From NCBI RefSeq assembly GCF_052324685.1, contig NW_027506894.1, forward strand, positions 1,199,690 through 1,263,689: a stretch of 64,000 nucleotides of DNA, written 5' to 3'. Origin of the DNA: Brachyhypopomus gauderio (lineage: Eukaryota > Chordata > Actinopteri > Gymnotiformes > Hypopomidae). The position numbers were made by a program, and so were the translations under genes. Below, piece after piece: positions 52,044 to 63,660 of the stretch (its first letter is position 1; every line of letters starts with the position of its first letter). Below the pieces are notes generated by a model. That model did no database searches. It saw nothing but the letters and a program-made list of their open reading frames with translations, and had not been told where the DNA came from.

Positions 52044-55000
52044 CCACGTACCCTCACTCCTCCTCTTCCTCATCTTCTTCTTCCCCCTGTCCCACCACCA
52101 CATACCCTCACTCCTCCTCTTCCTCATCTTCTTCTTCCTGTCCCACCATCACGTACCCTCACTCCTCCTCTTCCTCATCTTCTTCCCCCTGTCCCACCAC
52201 CACGTACCCTCACTCCTCCTCTTCCTCATCTTCTTCTTCCCCCTGTCCCACCACCACGTACCCTCACTCCTCCTCTTCCTCATCTTCTTCCCCCTGTCCC
52301 ACCACCACGTACCCTCACTCCTCCTCTTCCTCATCTTCTTCTTCCCCCTGTCCCACCACCACGTACCCTCACTCCTCCTCTTCCTCATCTTCTTCTCCCT
52401 GTCCCTCCACCACGTACCCTCACTCCTCCTCTTCCTCATCTTCTTCTTCTCCCTGTCCCACCACCACGTACCCTCACTCCTCCTCTTCCTCATCTTCTTC
52501 TTCCTGTCCCACCACCACGTACCCTCACTCCTCCTCTTCCTCATCTTCTTCTCCCTGTCCCACCACCACGTACCCTCACTCCTCCTCTTCCTCATCTTCT
52601 TCTTCCCCCTGTCCCACCACCACGTACCCTCACTCCTCCTCTTCCTCATCTTCTTCTCCCTGTCCCACCACCACGTACCCTCACTCCTCCTCTTCCTCAT
52701 CTTCTTCTTCCCCCTGTCCCACCACCACGTACCCTCACTCCTCCTCTTCCTCATCTTCTTCTTCCCCCTGTCCCACCACCACATACCCTCACTCCTCCTC
52801 TTCCTCATCTTCTTCTTCCTGTCCCACCATCACGTACCCTCACTCCTCCTCTTCCTCATCTTCTTCCCCCTGTCCCACCACCACGTACCCTCACTCCTCC
52901 TCTTCCTCATCTTCTTCTTCCCCCTGTCCCACCACCACGTACCCTCACTCCTCCTCTTCCTCATCTTCTTCCCCCTGTCCCACCACCACGTACCCTCACT
53001 CCTCCTCTTCCTCATCTTCTTCTTCCCCCTGTCCCACCACCACATACCCTCACTCCTCCTCTTCCTCATCTTCTTCTTCCTGTCCCACCACCACGTACCC
53101 TCACTCCTCCTCTTCCTCATCTTCTTCTCCCTGTCCCACCACCACGTACCCTCACTCCTCCTCTTCCTCATCTTCTTCTTCCCCCTGTCCCACCACCACG
53201 TACCCTCACTCCTCCTCTTCCTCATCTTCTTCTTCCCCCTGTCCCACCACCACGTACCCTCACTCCTCCTCTTCCTCATCTTCTTCTTCCCCCTGTCCCA
53301 CCACCACATACCCTCACTCCTCCTCTTCCTCATCTTCTTCTTCCTGTCCCACCATCACGTACCCTCACTCCTCCTCTTCCTCATCTTCTTCCCCCTGTCC
53401 CACCACCACGTACCCTCACTCCTCCTCTTCCTCATCTTCTTCTTCCCCCTGTCCCACCACCACGTACCCTCACTCCTCCTCTTCCTCATCTTCTTCCCCC
53501 TGTCCCACCACCACGTACCCTCACTCCTCCTCTTCCTCATCTTCTTCTTCCCCCTGTCCCACCACCACGTACCCTCACTCCTCCTCTTCCTCATCTTCTT
53601 CTCCCTGTCCCTCCACCACGTACCCTCACTCCTCCTCTTCCTCATCTTCTTCTTCTCCCTGTCCCACCACCACGTACCCTCACTCCTCCTCTTCCTCATC
53701 TTCTTCTTCTACCTGTCCCACCACCACGTACCCTCACTCCTCCTCTTCCTCATCTTCTTCTTCCCCCTGTCCCACCACCACGTACCCTCACTCCTCCTCT
53801 TCCTCATCTTCTTCTTCCCCCTTTCCCACCACCACGTACCCTCACTCCTCCTCTTCCTCATCTTCTTCTTCCCCCTGTCCCACCACCACGTACCCTCACT
53901 CCTCCTCTTCCTCATCTTCTTCTTCCCCCTGTCCCACCACCACGTACCCTCACTCCTCCTCTTCCTCATCTTCTTCTTCCCCCTGTCCCACCACCACGTA
54001 CCCTCACTCCTCCTCTTCCTCATCTTCTTCTTCCTGTCCCACCATCACGTACCCTCACTCCTCCTCTTCCTCATCTTCTTCTCCCTGTCCCACCACCACG
54101 TACCCTCACTCCTCCTCTTCCTCATCTTCTTCTTCCCCCTGTCCCACCACCACGTACCCTCACTCCTCCTCTTCCTCATCTTCTTCTTCCCCCTGTCCCA
54201 CCACCACGTACCCTCACTCCTCCTCTTCCTCATCTTCTTCTCCCTGTCCCTCCACCACGTACCCTCACTCCTCCTCTTCCTCATCTTCTTCTTCCCCCTG
54301 TCCCACCACCACGTACCCTCACTCCTCCTCTTCCTCATCTTCTTCTTCCCCCTGTCCCACCACCACGTACCCTCACTCCTCCTCTTCCTCATCTTCTTCT
54401 TCCTGTCCCACCACCACGTACCCTCACTCCTCCTCTTCCTCATCTTCTTCTTCCCCCATCCCACCACCACGTACCCTCACTCCTCCTCTTCCTCATCTTC
54501 TTCTTCCCCCTGTCCCACCACCACGTACACTCACTCCTCCTCTTCCTCATCTTCTTCTTACCCCTGTCCCACCACCACGTACCCTCACTCCTCCTCTTCC
54601 TCATCTTCTTCTTCCCCCTGTCCCACCACCACGTACCCTCACTTCTCCTCTTCCTCATCTTCTTCTTCCCCCTGTCCCACCACCACGTACCCTCACTCCT
54701 CCTCTTCCTCATCTTCTTCTTCCCCCTGTCCCTCCACCACGTACCCTCACTCCTCCTCTTCCTCATCTTCTTCTTCCCCCTGTCCCACCACCACGTACCC
54801 TCACTCCTCCTCTTCCTCATCTTCTTCTTCCCCCTGTCCCACCACCACGTACCCTCACTCCTCCTCTTCCTCATCTTCTTCTTCCCCCTGTCCCACCACC
54901 ACGTACCCTCACTCCTCCTCTTCCTCATCTTCTTCTTCCCCCTGTCCCACCACCACGTACACTCACTCCTCCTCTTCCTCATCTTCTTCCCCCATCCCAC

Positions 55001-55370
55001 CACCACGTACCCTCACTCCTCCTCTTCCTCATCTTCTTCTTACCCCTGTCCCACCACCACGTACCCTCACTCCTCCTCTTCCTCATCTTCTTCTTCCCCC
55101 TGTCCCACCACCACGTACCCTCACTCCTCCTCTTCCTCATCTTCTTCTTCTCCCTGTCCCACCACCACGTACCCTCACTTCTCCTCTTCCTCATCTTCTT
55201 CTTCCCCCTGTCCCACCACCACGTACCCTCACTCCTCCTCTTCCTCATCTTCTTCTTCTCCCTGTCCCACCACCACGTACCCTCACTTCTCCTCTTCCTC
55301 ATCTTCTTCTTCCCCCTGTCCCACCACCACGTACCCTCACTCCCCCTCTTCCTCATCTTCTTCTTCCCCC
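52044..55370. repeat. 3.3-kb satellite of 51/54-bp units next to transposase N-terminus
   Basis: About 62 head-to-tail units contain CCCTCACTCCTCCTCTTCCT, CATCTTCTTCTTCCCCC and TGTCCCACCACCACGTA. Most units are 54 or 51 bp, differing by one TTC, so frames persist for kilobases on both strands. That explains a spurious 1180-codon plus-strand ORF and Arg/Lys-rich minus-strand ORFs. Near 54454 and 54985 units with CCCATCCC lack a base or more and shift frame. In the transposase frame (minus strand) the unit reads as an Arg/Gly-rich peptide broken by a stop. The first unit joins VRVRGRDPGALSHC of the transposase at 52020-52060. Confidence 0.93.
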
Positions 55371-55661
55371 TCTTCTTCGAGCAGGAAGTTGTCTTCTTGC
55401 TTGTGTTGGACTAGTTGTCTCCATGTTCAGTAATTGTATTGGTCCTAGTCAAGCTCTCTATGTACAGGCCTACATGATTGATAGCATTCACAAGCATGGA
55501 CAGCACCTGTCAAGTATCTATCTGATTGGTTATCTGAGATGTGTGAACCTCCTCCTTCATTAGAAAGGTTCTAGTTTCAGATGTTCAATTATAGTCATGA
55601 ATTTACCAAATGTATCAAGAGGTTGGTATGTGGTATTTGTGGTATACTACTATATAATATA
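55371..55661. other. Spacer between satellite and Tc1 element
   Basis: Possibly the rest of the IS630-like element's 5' side. No TIR or coding frame was recognised. Confidence 0.4.
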
Positions 55662-55810
55662 CACTGCCGTTCAAAAGTTTGGGGTCACCTAGACATTTTT
55701 GTGTTTTCCCTGAAATCTCATACTTTTTTATCTAATGAGTTGCAAAATTAATAGAAATATAGTCCAGACATTGACAAGATAGAAATAATGTTTTTTTTTT
55801 TTTTTAAACT

Positions 55811-58295
55811 TTAAACTTTGCTTTCGTCAAAGAATGCTCCCTTAGCAGCAATTACAGCATTGCAGACCTTTGGCATTATAGCTGTTAATTTGCTGAGGTA
55901 ATCTGGAGAAATTTCACCCCATGCTTCCAGAAGCCGCTCCCACAAGTTTGATTGGGTTGATGGGCACTTTTTTTGTACCATACGGTCAAGCTGCTCCCAC
56001 AACAGCTTAATGGGGTTGAGATCTGGTGACTGCGCTGGCCACTCCATTACCGATAAAACACCAGCTGCCTGCTTCTTCTCTAAATAGTTTGTGCATAATT
56101 TGGAGGTGTGCTTTGGGTCATTGTCCTGTTGCAGGATGAAATTGGCTCCAATCAAGCGCTGTCCACAGGGTATGGCATGGTGTTGCAAAATGGAGTGATA
56201 GCCTTCCTTATTCAAAATCCCTTTTACCTTGTACAAATCTCCCACTTTACCAGCACCAAAGCAACCCCAGACCATCACATTACCTCCACCATGTTTGACA
56301 GATGGTGTCAGGCACTCATCCAGCATCTTTTCAGTTGTTCTGCGTCTCACAAATGTTCGTCTGTGTGATCCACAGAGGTGGGGACTCGAGTCGCATGACT
56401 TGGACTCGAGTCAGACTCGAGTCATCAATATTAAGATTTTTGACTTGACTTGAAAAAATATTCAGAGACTTAGACTTGACTTGGACTTTTACACCAATAA
56501 CTTGGGACTTGAATTGGACTTGAACCTGTTTACTTGCAAAGACTTGATTTTTTTACCCCAAATCTAAATTTTAAAACGCATATTAATATTTATAAAGTGC
56601 GCCCCATTAATTTAATTTCCATCCTTCTGACGCAGACCGGTCCTCTGCTTTTCCACACTCTGTATGTGTGTGTGTGTGCATGAGCTGCAGCACAACCAAT
56701 CAAATGGGGGGTCAGCGAACGTGAATTGTTACCGGGCGGGGTGTAAAATGGACACAAATTAAGTATTATATCGCGATCGATCAATTGCCAGTGGTTGGCG
56801 CCAGAGCGAACTAGTAACTCATTGAATCATAGATGTGGATCAGAGGTAAATAAACTACTTTTTTTTTTTGGCGTGAGAAATCGGATGTGTGGCGTCAGAG
56901 CGTGTGAAGACGGTCAAATGCGTGTGTCTCACGCTCAATGCGTGAGGGTTGCCAACCCTGGATTCTGTATCTGAACTCAGGTAAGAGAGCCTCTCTGTCA
57001 CCATCATAATATCCAGTTCTATCTCAGCATGGATTGTGATTTTGAAGACATCTACGTTGAGAAAAAAATATATTGACAAACGTGGAGTGAGTTTTCAGCT
57101 ATGGGGCATCATTCTACGGCCTCATCGTGCACAAATGACATACAGACATTTGGCCAGTTTGGTCTTTTGCAAATGCAATGCAGAATAGTTTACTGAAATG
57201 TCTAAAGTTGCAGATTCCTGTTAATTGTTCAGTTCTTATATTTGTTTGTCTTGTGTCACTCACACATGGACACACTTGTTCTCTAGGAAACCAGATAAGA
57301 GAAGAGAGGGAAAAATGCCATTATGGTTCTTTGTATTGTACTGTGAAAATATCAGCACTTTTTATTTGAACATGGAGTTCTACTTGTGACTTTCACAGAA
57401 TATTTATTTCTGGAAAATTGTAGTTTAAAGTATGAATATTTTTGCAGCTAAGTTTAAAAAATTTAACTGTGCAATAAAGAGGTGTAATTTTAATTTTTTT
57501 TTATACTTCGTGTTTTCAGTTGCACATGTTTTATCAAGATTTGAAGAGAATACAGATTTTAAAAAGAACACATGTCTATTATTTACATTTAAAATATACC
57601 TGCAACATTGGTTAAAAAAAAAAAAGACTCGAAAGGACTTGAAATTCCAAGTTTCAGACTTGGGACTTGACTTGACGGTTGCTTGTCTTGACTCGAGACT
57701 TGACTTGAGTTGACTGTCTTTGCTTGAGACTTGACTCGGGACTTGAGGATAAAGACTTGGACTTAATTGAGACTTGCAAAACACTGACTTGGTCCCACCT
57801 CTGGTGATCCAAACACCTCAAACTTTGATTTGTCTGTCCATAACACTTTTTTCCAATCTTCCTCTGTCCAATGTCTGTGTTATTTTGCCCATATTAATCT
57901 TTTTCTTTTATTAGCCAGTCTCAGATATGGCTTTTTCTTTGCCACTCTACGCCCTGAAGGCCAGCATCCCGGAGTCGCCTCTTCACTGTAGACGTTGACA
58001 CTGGCGTTTTGCGGGTACTATTTAATGAAGCTGCCAGTTGAGGACCTGTGAGGCGTTGATTTCTCAAACTTGAGACTCTAATGTACTTGTCTTCTTGCTC
58101 AGTTGTGCAGCGGGGCCTTCCACTTCTCCTTCTACTCTGGTTAGAGCCTGTCTGTGCTCTCCTCTGAAGGGAGTAGTACACACCAATGTAGGAAATCTTC
58201 AGTTTCTTGGCAATGTCTCGCTTGGAATAGCCTTCATTTCTCAGAACAAGAATAGACTGTTGAGTTTCAATTGAAAGTTGTCTTTTTATGGCCAT
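55811..58295 (-). pseudogene. Tc1-like transposase, interrupted, catalytic Glu replaced
   Basis: The N-terminal DNA-binding part (58295-57921) has MAIKRQLSIETQQSIL, YSKRDIAKKLKIS and SRRRSGRPRCTTEQEDKYI. It then decays with a stop near 57921 and is cut by a hAT at 57803. The catalytic part resumes at 56364, with MRRRTTEKMLDECLTPS, GNVMVWGCFGAGKVGDL, FILQQDNDPKHTS (Asp) and PDLNPIKLLWEQLDRM. The last block usually reads NPIELLW; here Lys replaces the catalytic Glu. The insertion and substitution make it inactive. Confidence 0.88.
56373..57803. mobile_element. Intact hAT-3 family element, TSD GTGATCCA
   Basis: 1431 bp with termini CAGAGGTGGGGACTCGAGTC and, inverted, CAGAGGTGGGACCAAGTCAG. The 8-bp TSD GTGATCCA is perfect (56365-56372 and 57804-57811). 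Subterminal ACTTGACTTG / GACTCGAGTC iterations are dense. Interior ORFs (for example around 57178-57369) also occur in the invaded copy at 25141-39273 but match no known protein. It is the reference for what the copy at 25141 looked like before invasion. Confidence 0.9.
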
Positions 58296-58887
58296 TTTGT
58301 GAGTTTAATCGAACCAACAATTGTAATGCTCCAGATTCTCAACTAACTTAAAGGAAGGTCAGTTTTATAGCTTCTCTAATCAGCAAAACTGTTTTCAGCT
58401 GTGCTAACCTACTTGCACAAGGGTTTTCAAGGGTTTTCTAAATATCCAGTAGCCTCCTTACAGAGTTAGCAAACACAATGTACCATTAGAACACTGGAGT
58501 GATGGTTGTTGGAAATGGGTCTCAAGGGCCAATTGAACAGATTGTTGTGCATGCAATGGCTTATACAATGAAATATGTATGACATATTTTGGAGAGAACA
58601 GCCATTTGACTGAAAATCAGCTAATCAGTTTAGATCACCATGATCAAATTACTAGGAAATTGTGTTAAATAGGGTATAGGCTAACTGTGCTAACTGTAGG
58701 CTACTTGTACTAAATCATTTGCAAAGATCCACTGGAATATTTGAGACATGTTCAAAGACATTTGCAATTTGACTAAACCAATGAGAAATGCTGTTCTGTT
58801 GTGACCAATTGCCAAGGGGTTTCCAGACTTGTCCATGTTGTTTTGAGAATGTCTTCTCGGTTTCAAGAATTGAGCCAAACCAATCGA

Positions 58888-59097
58888 GAAAAACTGTAAA
58901 AGACTAGAACCATTTCACATATGAACAGGTTTTCACACACAAATAGGTCAAGATCTTTATGAGTCTTTGTTCACATAATAGAGCAGAAACCACATTTCTC
59001 CTAGTGAAGAAAAACAAAATAAATGTTAAAACAGCAGATGGCGCTTTCCTCCTGCTAATCTTGCTGGTCTAATGCTGGTGTCATTCTTATTACAGTT
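58888..59097. repeat. Duplicated segment, partner at 440-665
   Basis: Same orientation as 440-665, with AAAAGACTAGAACCATTTCA through the TCTTGCTGGTCTAATGCTGG block. See the partner entry. Confidence 0.6.
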
Positions 59098-59892
59098 TTT
59101 TATGATTGCTAACAAGCGCTTCCCAATACTTGAGATACATTTTCAAAACTCTAAACACAGCAACACATTTACCTCATACAAATAGCCAAATAGTTAATAT
59201 CCTGTTCAAAAGTGCATTTTCTTAACTACCGGTAAATACCAACTCTGTATTTCACAGTGCAAATAAGGTTTCCTCTATATGCACCAACTTTGTTAAAACA
59301 TAGCAAACCTGGTTCAGTATCCAATCATTCTTTCAAACACTAGCACAGACTCTCTATTCGAGATGAACATAGTCAATCACTGCACAACCACTGTAAAAAA
59401 AACTAACATTTGATGGCAATACAGAAACAGTATTACATGTAATATTTTACTCTCTCCCAGCAAACAGACATTATACAGTAGCATCTGTTTTCTTATGTCA
59501 GTTCATTTTTACTGTAATCCACTTCATTTGGACTTTTTTTTCAAATGTACATTTTTGGCAACATACTGTCTACACAATGAGTGATATTTACTGTTAGATA
59601 CTATATGGAATGTAGATTAGACAAAAAAGGAGTCAGTAACAGTTTTGCAGTAAATGTTATATTTCACTGTGTTAAGGACATTAGCCTACTGTAAATTGTA
59701 GCCTAACCCAAAAAAGAATGATCATAATTGTAAACATAATTAGCCATGGTCCCATATGTGTAAAATACACATATACAAAAAATCCACATAAGGGGAAAAA
59801 AACAGGATATAAAACTGAACAGTCTTGTTATGTGTAATCTAAACAATCTTTAGCAGTTGGCCACATGTTTTCATCCACATCACATCTGATGT
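59098..59892. other. AT-rich stretch, no gene recognised
   Basis: It begins TTTTTTATGATTGCTAACAA, vaguely like the ends of some Tc1/IS630-group fish elements, but no paired end or coding was found. The rest is AT-rich and featureless to me. Confidence 0.4.
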
Positions 59893-61125
59893 TGGCCCTT
59901 GCCATACAGGTTTTATCAAGGGTAGACAATCTGCCAACAATACACGCAGACTAATAAACATAATAGATTACTGCACAATTAACAAATTAGAGACTACCAT
60001 TATATCTTTAGATGCAGAAAAAGCATTTGACCGGGTAAACTGGAAATATTTATTAGCATTTCTACACAAATTTGGATTTGGCTCATCCTTCATAAACTGG
60101 ATCAAAACCTTACATAGCTCTCCTAATGCACACGTTAGGACAAACAATATCACCCCACAAAGCTTCACTCTGCAGAGGGGCACCAGGCAGGGCTGCCCAC
60201 TATCACCCTCACTTTTCGTTCTCTTCATTGAGCCATTAGCAGCAGCAATTCGACAAAATGCAAATATTACAGGAATTAACACAGGAACCACAAACCATAA
60301 GATAAGTGTCACGTAGGGCTACGCCCCCTCTCCTAGCTGTCACTCCGGTTTCCCTGTTCCCTCGTGTCTGTGTTGTTCTTGCCCGTTAGTCCCGCCCTGC
60401 TCGTCTGTTTCATGGTTTCCCCTCATCTGCCACGCCCGTGTTGTCATTATCACCTGGTCCTAGTTTAGTTCCATGTATATTAGTCCCTGTGTCTCCCATG
60501 TCTGTATCGGTTGTGCTTGTTCATACCTGTGTGGATTTACTGTTTCTGTTTCGTCTTTGTTGTAAGTACGTACAACCCAGTCTCTGTTTCCCCTGCCTTG
60601 TTTTGGTCCTGTCTACGTGTCTCGCTCGGACTGCCTACACATTATGACCCCTGCCGTTTTTTCAACTCTGTTTGTGGAATTCCCTTGAATAAATCTCGCT
60701 CTCCTCAGCGTTTGTGTCCGCCTCCCTGCTCTGCATCGCGCCGATCGTTACAATAAGTCTCTACGCATATGATGTATTACTTTTCCTGCAGAACACACAA
60801 GCTTCTCTTCCGAATACAATCAAACTTATAGACAGCTTCTCTTCTATAACAGAATATTCCATCAACTTGGGTAAATCAACAGTTTTACCTATAAATTGTA
60901 GTTTCCAGAATACGACCACCACTCCACTACAATCAGGTATTATTAAATATTTAGGCTTACATGGCTCTGCTAAACTTTTAGACTTAGTGCAGGTAAATCA
61001 TATCCCTCTATTAAAAACAATAGAAGATGATCTCACACGTTGGAATGCTATACCTATATCACTCATGGGGAAAGTCGCTACCATTAAAATGAAGGTTCTA
61101 CCCAAAGTCAACTATTTATTCTAAC
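59893..61125 (+). pseudogene. L1-like LINE reverse-transcriptase fragment, split by an LTR
   Basis: The frame reads GFIKGRQSANNTRRL, SLDAEKAFDRVNW (first catalytic Asp region) and LQRGTRQGCPLSPSLFVLFI up to 60302. A solo LTR interrupts it. It then continues with SLYAYDVLLFLQN, SSITEYSINLGKST and GLHGSAKL to about 61125. The catalytic YADD reads YAYD, so one catalytic Asp is lost. Both ends of the ORF2 are missing. L1/Tx1-type by motif spelling. Confidence 0.85.
60307..60752 (+). mobile_element. Solo LTR in the L1-like fragment, TSD ATAAG
   Basis: TGTCACGTAGGGCTACGCCC ... GCCGATCGTTACA, with perfect ATAAG duplications at 60302-60306 and 60753-60757. Same family as 62424-62888 and 10154-11616. 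It splits the reverse-transcriptase coding immediately before the catalytic YAxD block. Confidence 0.92.
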
Positions 61126-61204
61126 TAATCCCAAATAAACCCCTGTTTTTATCATTATTTAAATACATGTATATAAATACATTTTGATGGATTGATTGTA
61201 TACA

Positions 61205-61560
61205 GGTGTTACTCTAGGTCTGCCCAGATCCACAGTCTTACTTGGTTGTGTCCATCCGCAGCCCGTGTAGTAGGCCAGGCAGCCTCTTGAGGAAGACTCC
61301 TTTGTGTGCTTTTGTGAAGAAAGTCCCACTGGATCACGTTGCTCCATTCAGGGGAAGTTGTGGTGGCCCCTCGACGATGAACTCGTGGAGGTCCGGCTGA
61401 GCAGGTTCCATACCACACGTTGAGACAGCTGGTCAGGATGCTCTCAATGGCCCCACTGTAGAAGATGCTAATGATGAGGGTTGGGGCACCAGCTCTTAGT
61501 TTGCTGAGAAGTAGAGCCGCTGATTAGCTAATGATGCTGAGTTGGTCCAGGAGAGGTCCT
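61205..61560 (-). pseudogene. Rex1-like LINE, C-terminal part
   Basis: On the minus strand the sequence reads FYSGAIESILTSCLNVWYG and then a degraded continuation, resembling the region downstream of the reverse transcriptase in Rex1-type LINEs. The upstream RT part is at 63245-63660. The middle of the domain (including the YADD block) is missing between them. Confidence 0.65.
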
Positions 61561-62906
61561 CTGATCAGCCATCCATCTCTCTCTCTCTCTGGTTTGACCG
61601 ACACCAAGGTTAGACCTATTAAAGAGAGTTTTATCTCTCTGGTTTCTTTATTGAGAGCATGAGAACTTTGATACGACTAACAGCAAACAGCTAAAAGTCG
61701 TATTAGTTAATTAACGAGCCAGAGTTGTGGTGTAATCTAACAACCAACCGATCAACATTACCGCAGCAACAGATTCACCAAACTACTTCAATCAAGCTTG
61801 TTAACTCGGCCACACGGACTGAAACAAAGGCGATCAATTCCCTGTTAAACAGTGAACGAGACTCTCATTCCTGGACTTCATATCCAGAAGGACGATTCCC
61901 AGCACACCTGGACGACGTCGCTGTTTATCAACGAGGAACCTGTGGTGTAAATTCCCTCCTAATTCAGGAGAATTCAGTGAGGATGACAAAACCACCCACA
62001 AACCTCAACATGTGAGAGTCTAACCGCTGGGCATAGTTTAATAAAAGGGCATAGTTACTTGAACTGTAGACTTGTAAACTAAGTTTTAGCTAGTGTTTTT
62101 GCATTCAACATTGTTTAGTCTTCATCAAGATTTGTATATACAAAGTTCTCTTTGCTGTGCATGCCACCATCTTTTATTTATCGGATTAATTGACAACTTG
62201 TAGTCTTCCCCATTCTCAGACACACCACATTAATTTTTTGTTATTAAGCCAGCTCCATTACTCTTTGTTCTGACCACGTTGGAATAAACCAGCTGAGCTC
62301 ATTAACATAGTCACGCTGCTCTACTGTTTAAAGTCGGCGCCATTTTAGTTATTTTGTTCTCCATAGTAGAACTGAGATTACAACCCCCGCCTCCTCATGC
62401 GCGCACAAGCGCGCACACATTAGTGTCACGTATGGCTACGCCCCCTCTCCTAGCTGTCACTCCGGGTTCCCTTGTGTCTGTGTCCCGTGCCTGTTTATCC
62501 CGCCCTGCTCGTTGTCTCCGTGTTTCCTCGGTTGCTACCACGCCCCGTGTCATTGTTATCACCTGTTCCTTGTTTCAGTTCTATGTATTTAAGTCCCGTC
62601 ATTCCCCCAGTCGAGTCATCCGTGGTTTTGTTCTATCAGTCGGTTTGTGCTTTCACGTTCGTTGTTTTTCTAGCCCTGTATTTCCCGTCATCTGTTTGTT
62701 CCTGCCTGGTCCGTGAGTCTTCCCTGTTCTCGTCTCGTCATGCCTGTTTCTTGTTCTTGTTCGGACTGCTTGCACGTTATGACCCCTGCCTGTTCTATCG
62801 ACTCTGGTTTTGGTATTCCCTGTATTGAATCTCGCTCATCTCTGCATTTGTGTCCGTCTCCTCGCTCCGTGGCGCGAGCCACGTTACAATTAGGCTACTC
62901 CTCCCC

Positions 62907-62949
<43 letters not shown>

Positions 62950-63244
62950 GAGATACCCAGTCTTCACTGTAAATATACTGATCCTTGTTGATGCTGTTTG
63001 TTTTAGAATAGTTGGTTTTAAATAAATGTATCATTTATTTTCACCAAATTGTCTGTGTTGATGTCATTCAAAAGTGGTTGTTGCCAAAACCTCCAAAGAA
63101 TTCATAGTTAAATCCTTCAGATACCAAACCATTAATTACCTTTAGTTGATAACTAAACTTGTGGTTCTGGTATAATTAGAATATGAGACTGATTCTAAAT
63201 TAATGAGACTGATTAATAATTAAGGTTAAACACATTATATCTAC
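61561..63244. other. Non-LINE sequence between the two Rex1-like parts
   Basis: Holds a CT-rich tract (61570-61595), unrecognised sequence with LTR-like or viral-leader-like feel but no boundaries I can prove, a solo LTR (62424-62888) and a CA microsatellite (62909-62948). Because the LINE lacks its middle, this is not a simple insertion; a deletion accompanied it. Confidence 0.45.
62424..62888 (+). mobile_element. Solo LTR, TSD ATTAG
   Basis: TGTCACGTATGGCTACGCCC ... GCGAGCCACGTTACA with perfect ATTAG duplications (62419-62423 and 62889-62893). Third member of the family in the window. AAGTCCCGTCATTCCCCCAG lies in mid-LTR and GAATCTCGCTC near the 3' end. Confidence 0.93.
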
Positions 63245-63660
63245 TTTAAAGGAGTAGTAGGTGAAATCCCTAGGGCTGAGTGTAGGGCAGTGGAGATGGT
63301 ATCAGTCGAGCGATTAGACCGATATGTAAACTGGTAGGGGTCCAGGAAGGGGCAGGGAAGACCTGATGTGGTGCATGACTAGCCGTTCGAAGCACTTCAT
63401 GGGGATGGAGGTTAGTGCAACCGGACGGTAGTCATTGAAGCAGGATGGCGATGCCTTTTTAGGGACAGGGATAATGGTGGTGGCTTTGAAACGTGGGAAA
63501 AACCGCCTGACTCAGAGAGGTGTTGTAGATGTCTGTAAAGACCTCTGCGAGTTACCAGGGACAGTCCTTCATCACACGACCAGGAATGTTGTTAGGCCCA
63601 GGAGCTTTCTGAGCTTTGATAATACACTATTGTACAAGGTGACAGGTTTTCCATCTTTCT
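63245..63660 (-). pseudogene. Rex1-like LINE, N-terminal RT part
   Basis: On the minus strand, in shifting frames: [70 protein letters not shown] and STDTISTALHSAL near 63265. These are conserved N-terminal RT blocks of Rex1-type elements. Similarity ends just before the expected catalytic region. 63661-64000 shows no feature I can support. Confidence 0.75.

Larger units (their letters stand above)
55662..58540 (-). mobile_element. Second Tc1-like transposon, split by a hAT, right end lost
   Basis: The left TIR is TACACTGCCGTTCAAAAGTT then TGGGGTCACC. The transposase is on the minus strand (58295-55811). A matching inverted right end is not present. Similarity to the usual 5' region appears to stop near 58540. 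A full hAT-3 family element interrupts it at 56373-57803. From 58540 to 58887 no feature was recognised. Confidence 0.85.

Noticed and set aside
52021-55563. A 1180-codon plus-strand ORF and large Arg/Lys-rich minus-strand ORFs
   Set aside because: They are translations of a 51/54-bp satellite whose units are multiples of three. The composition changes abruptly where units of other length shift the frame, and nothing resembles a signal, domain or conserved protein.
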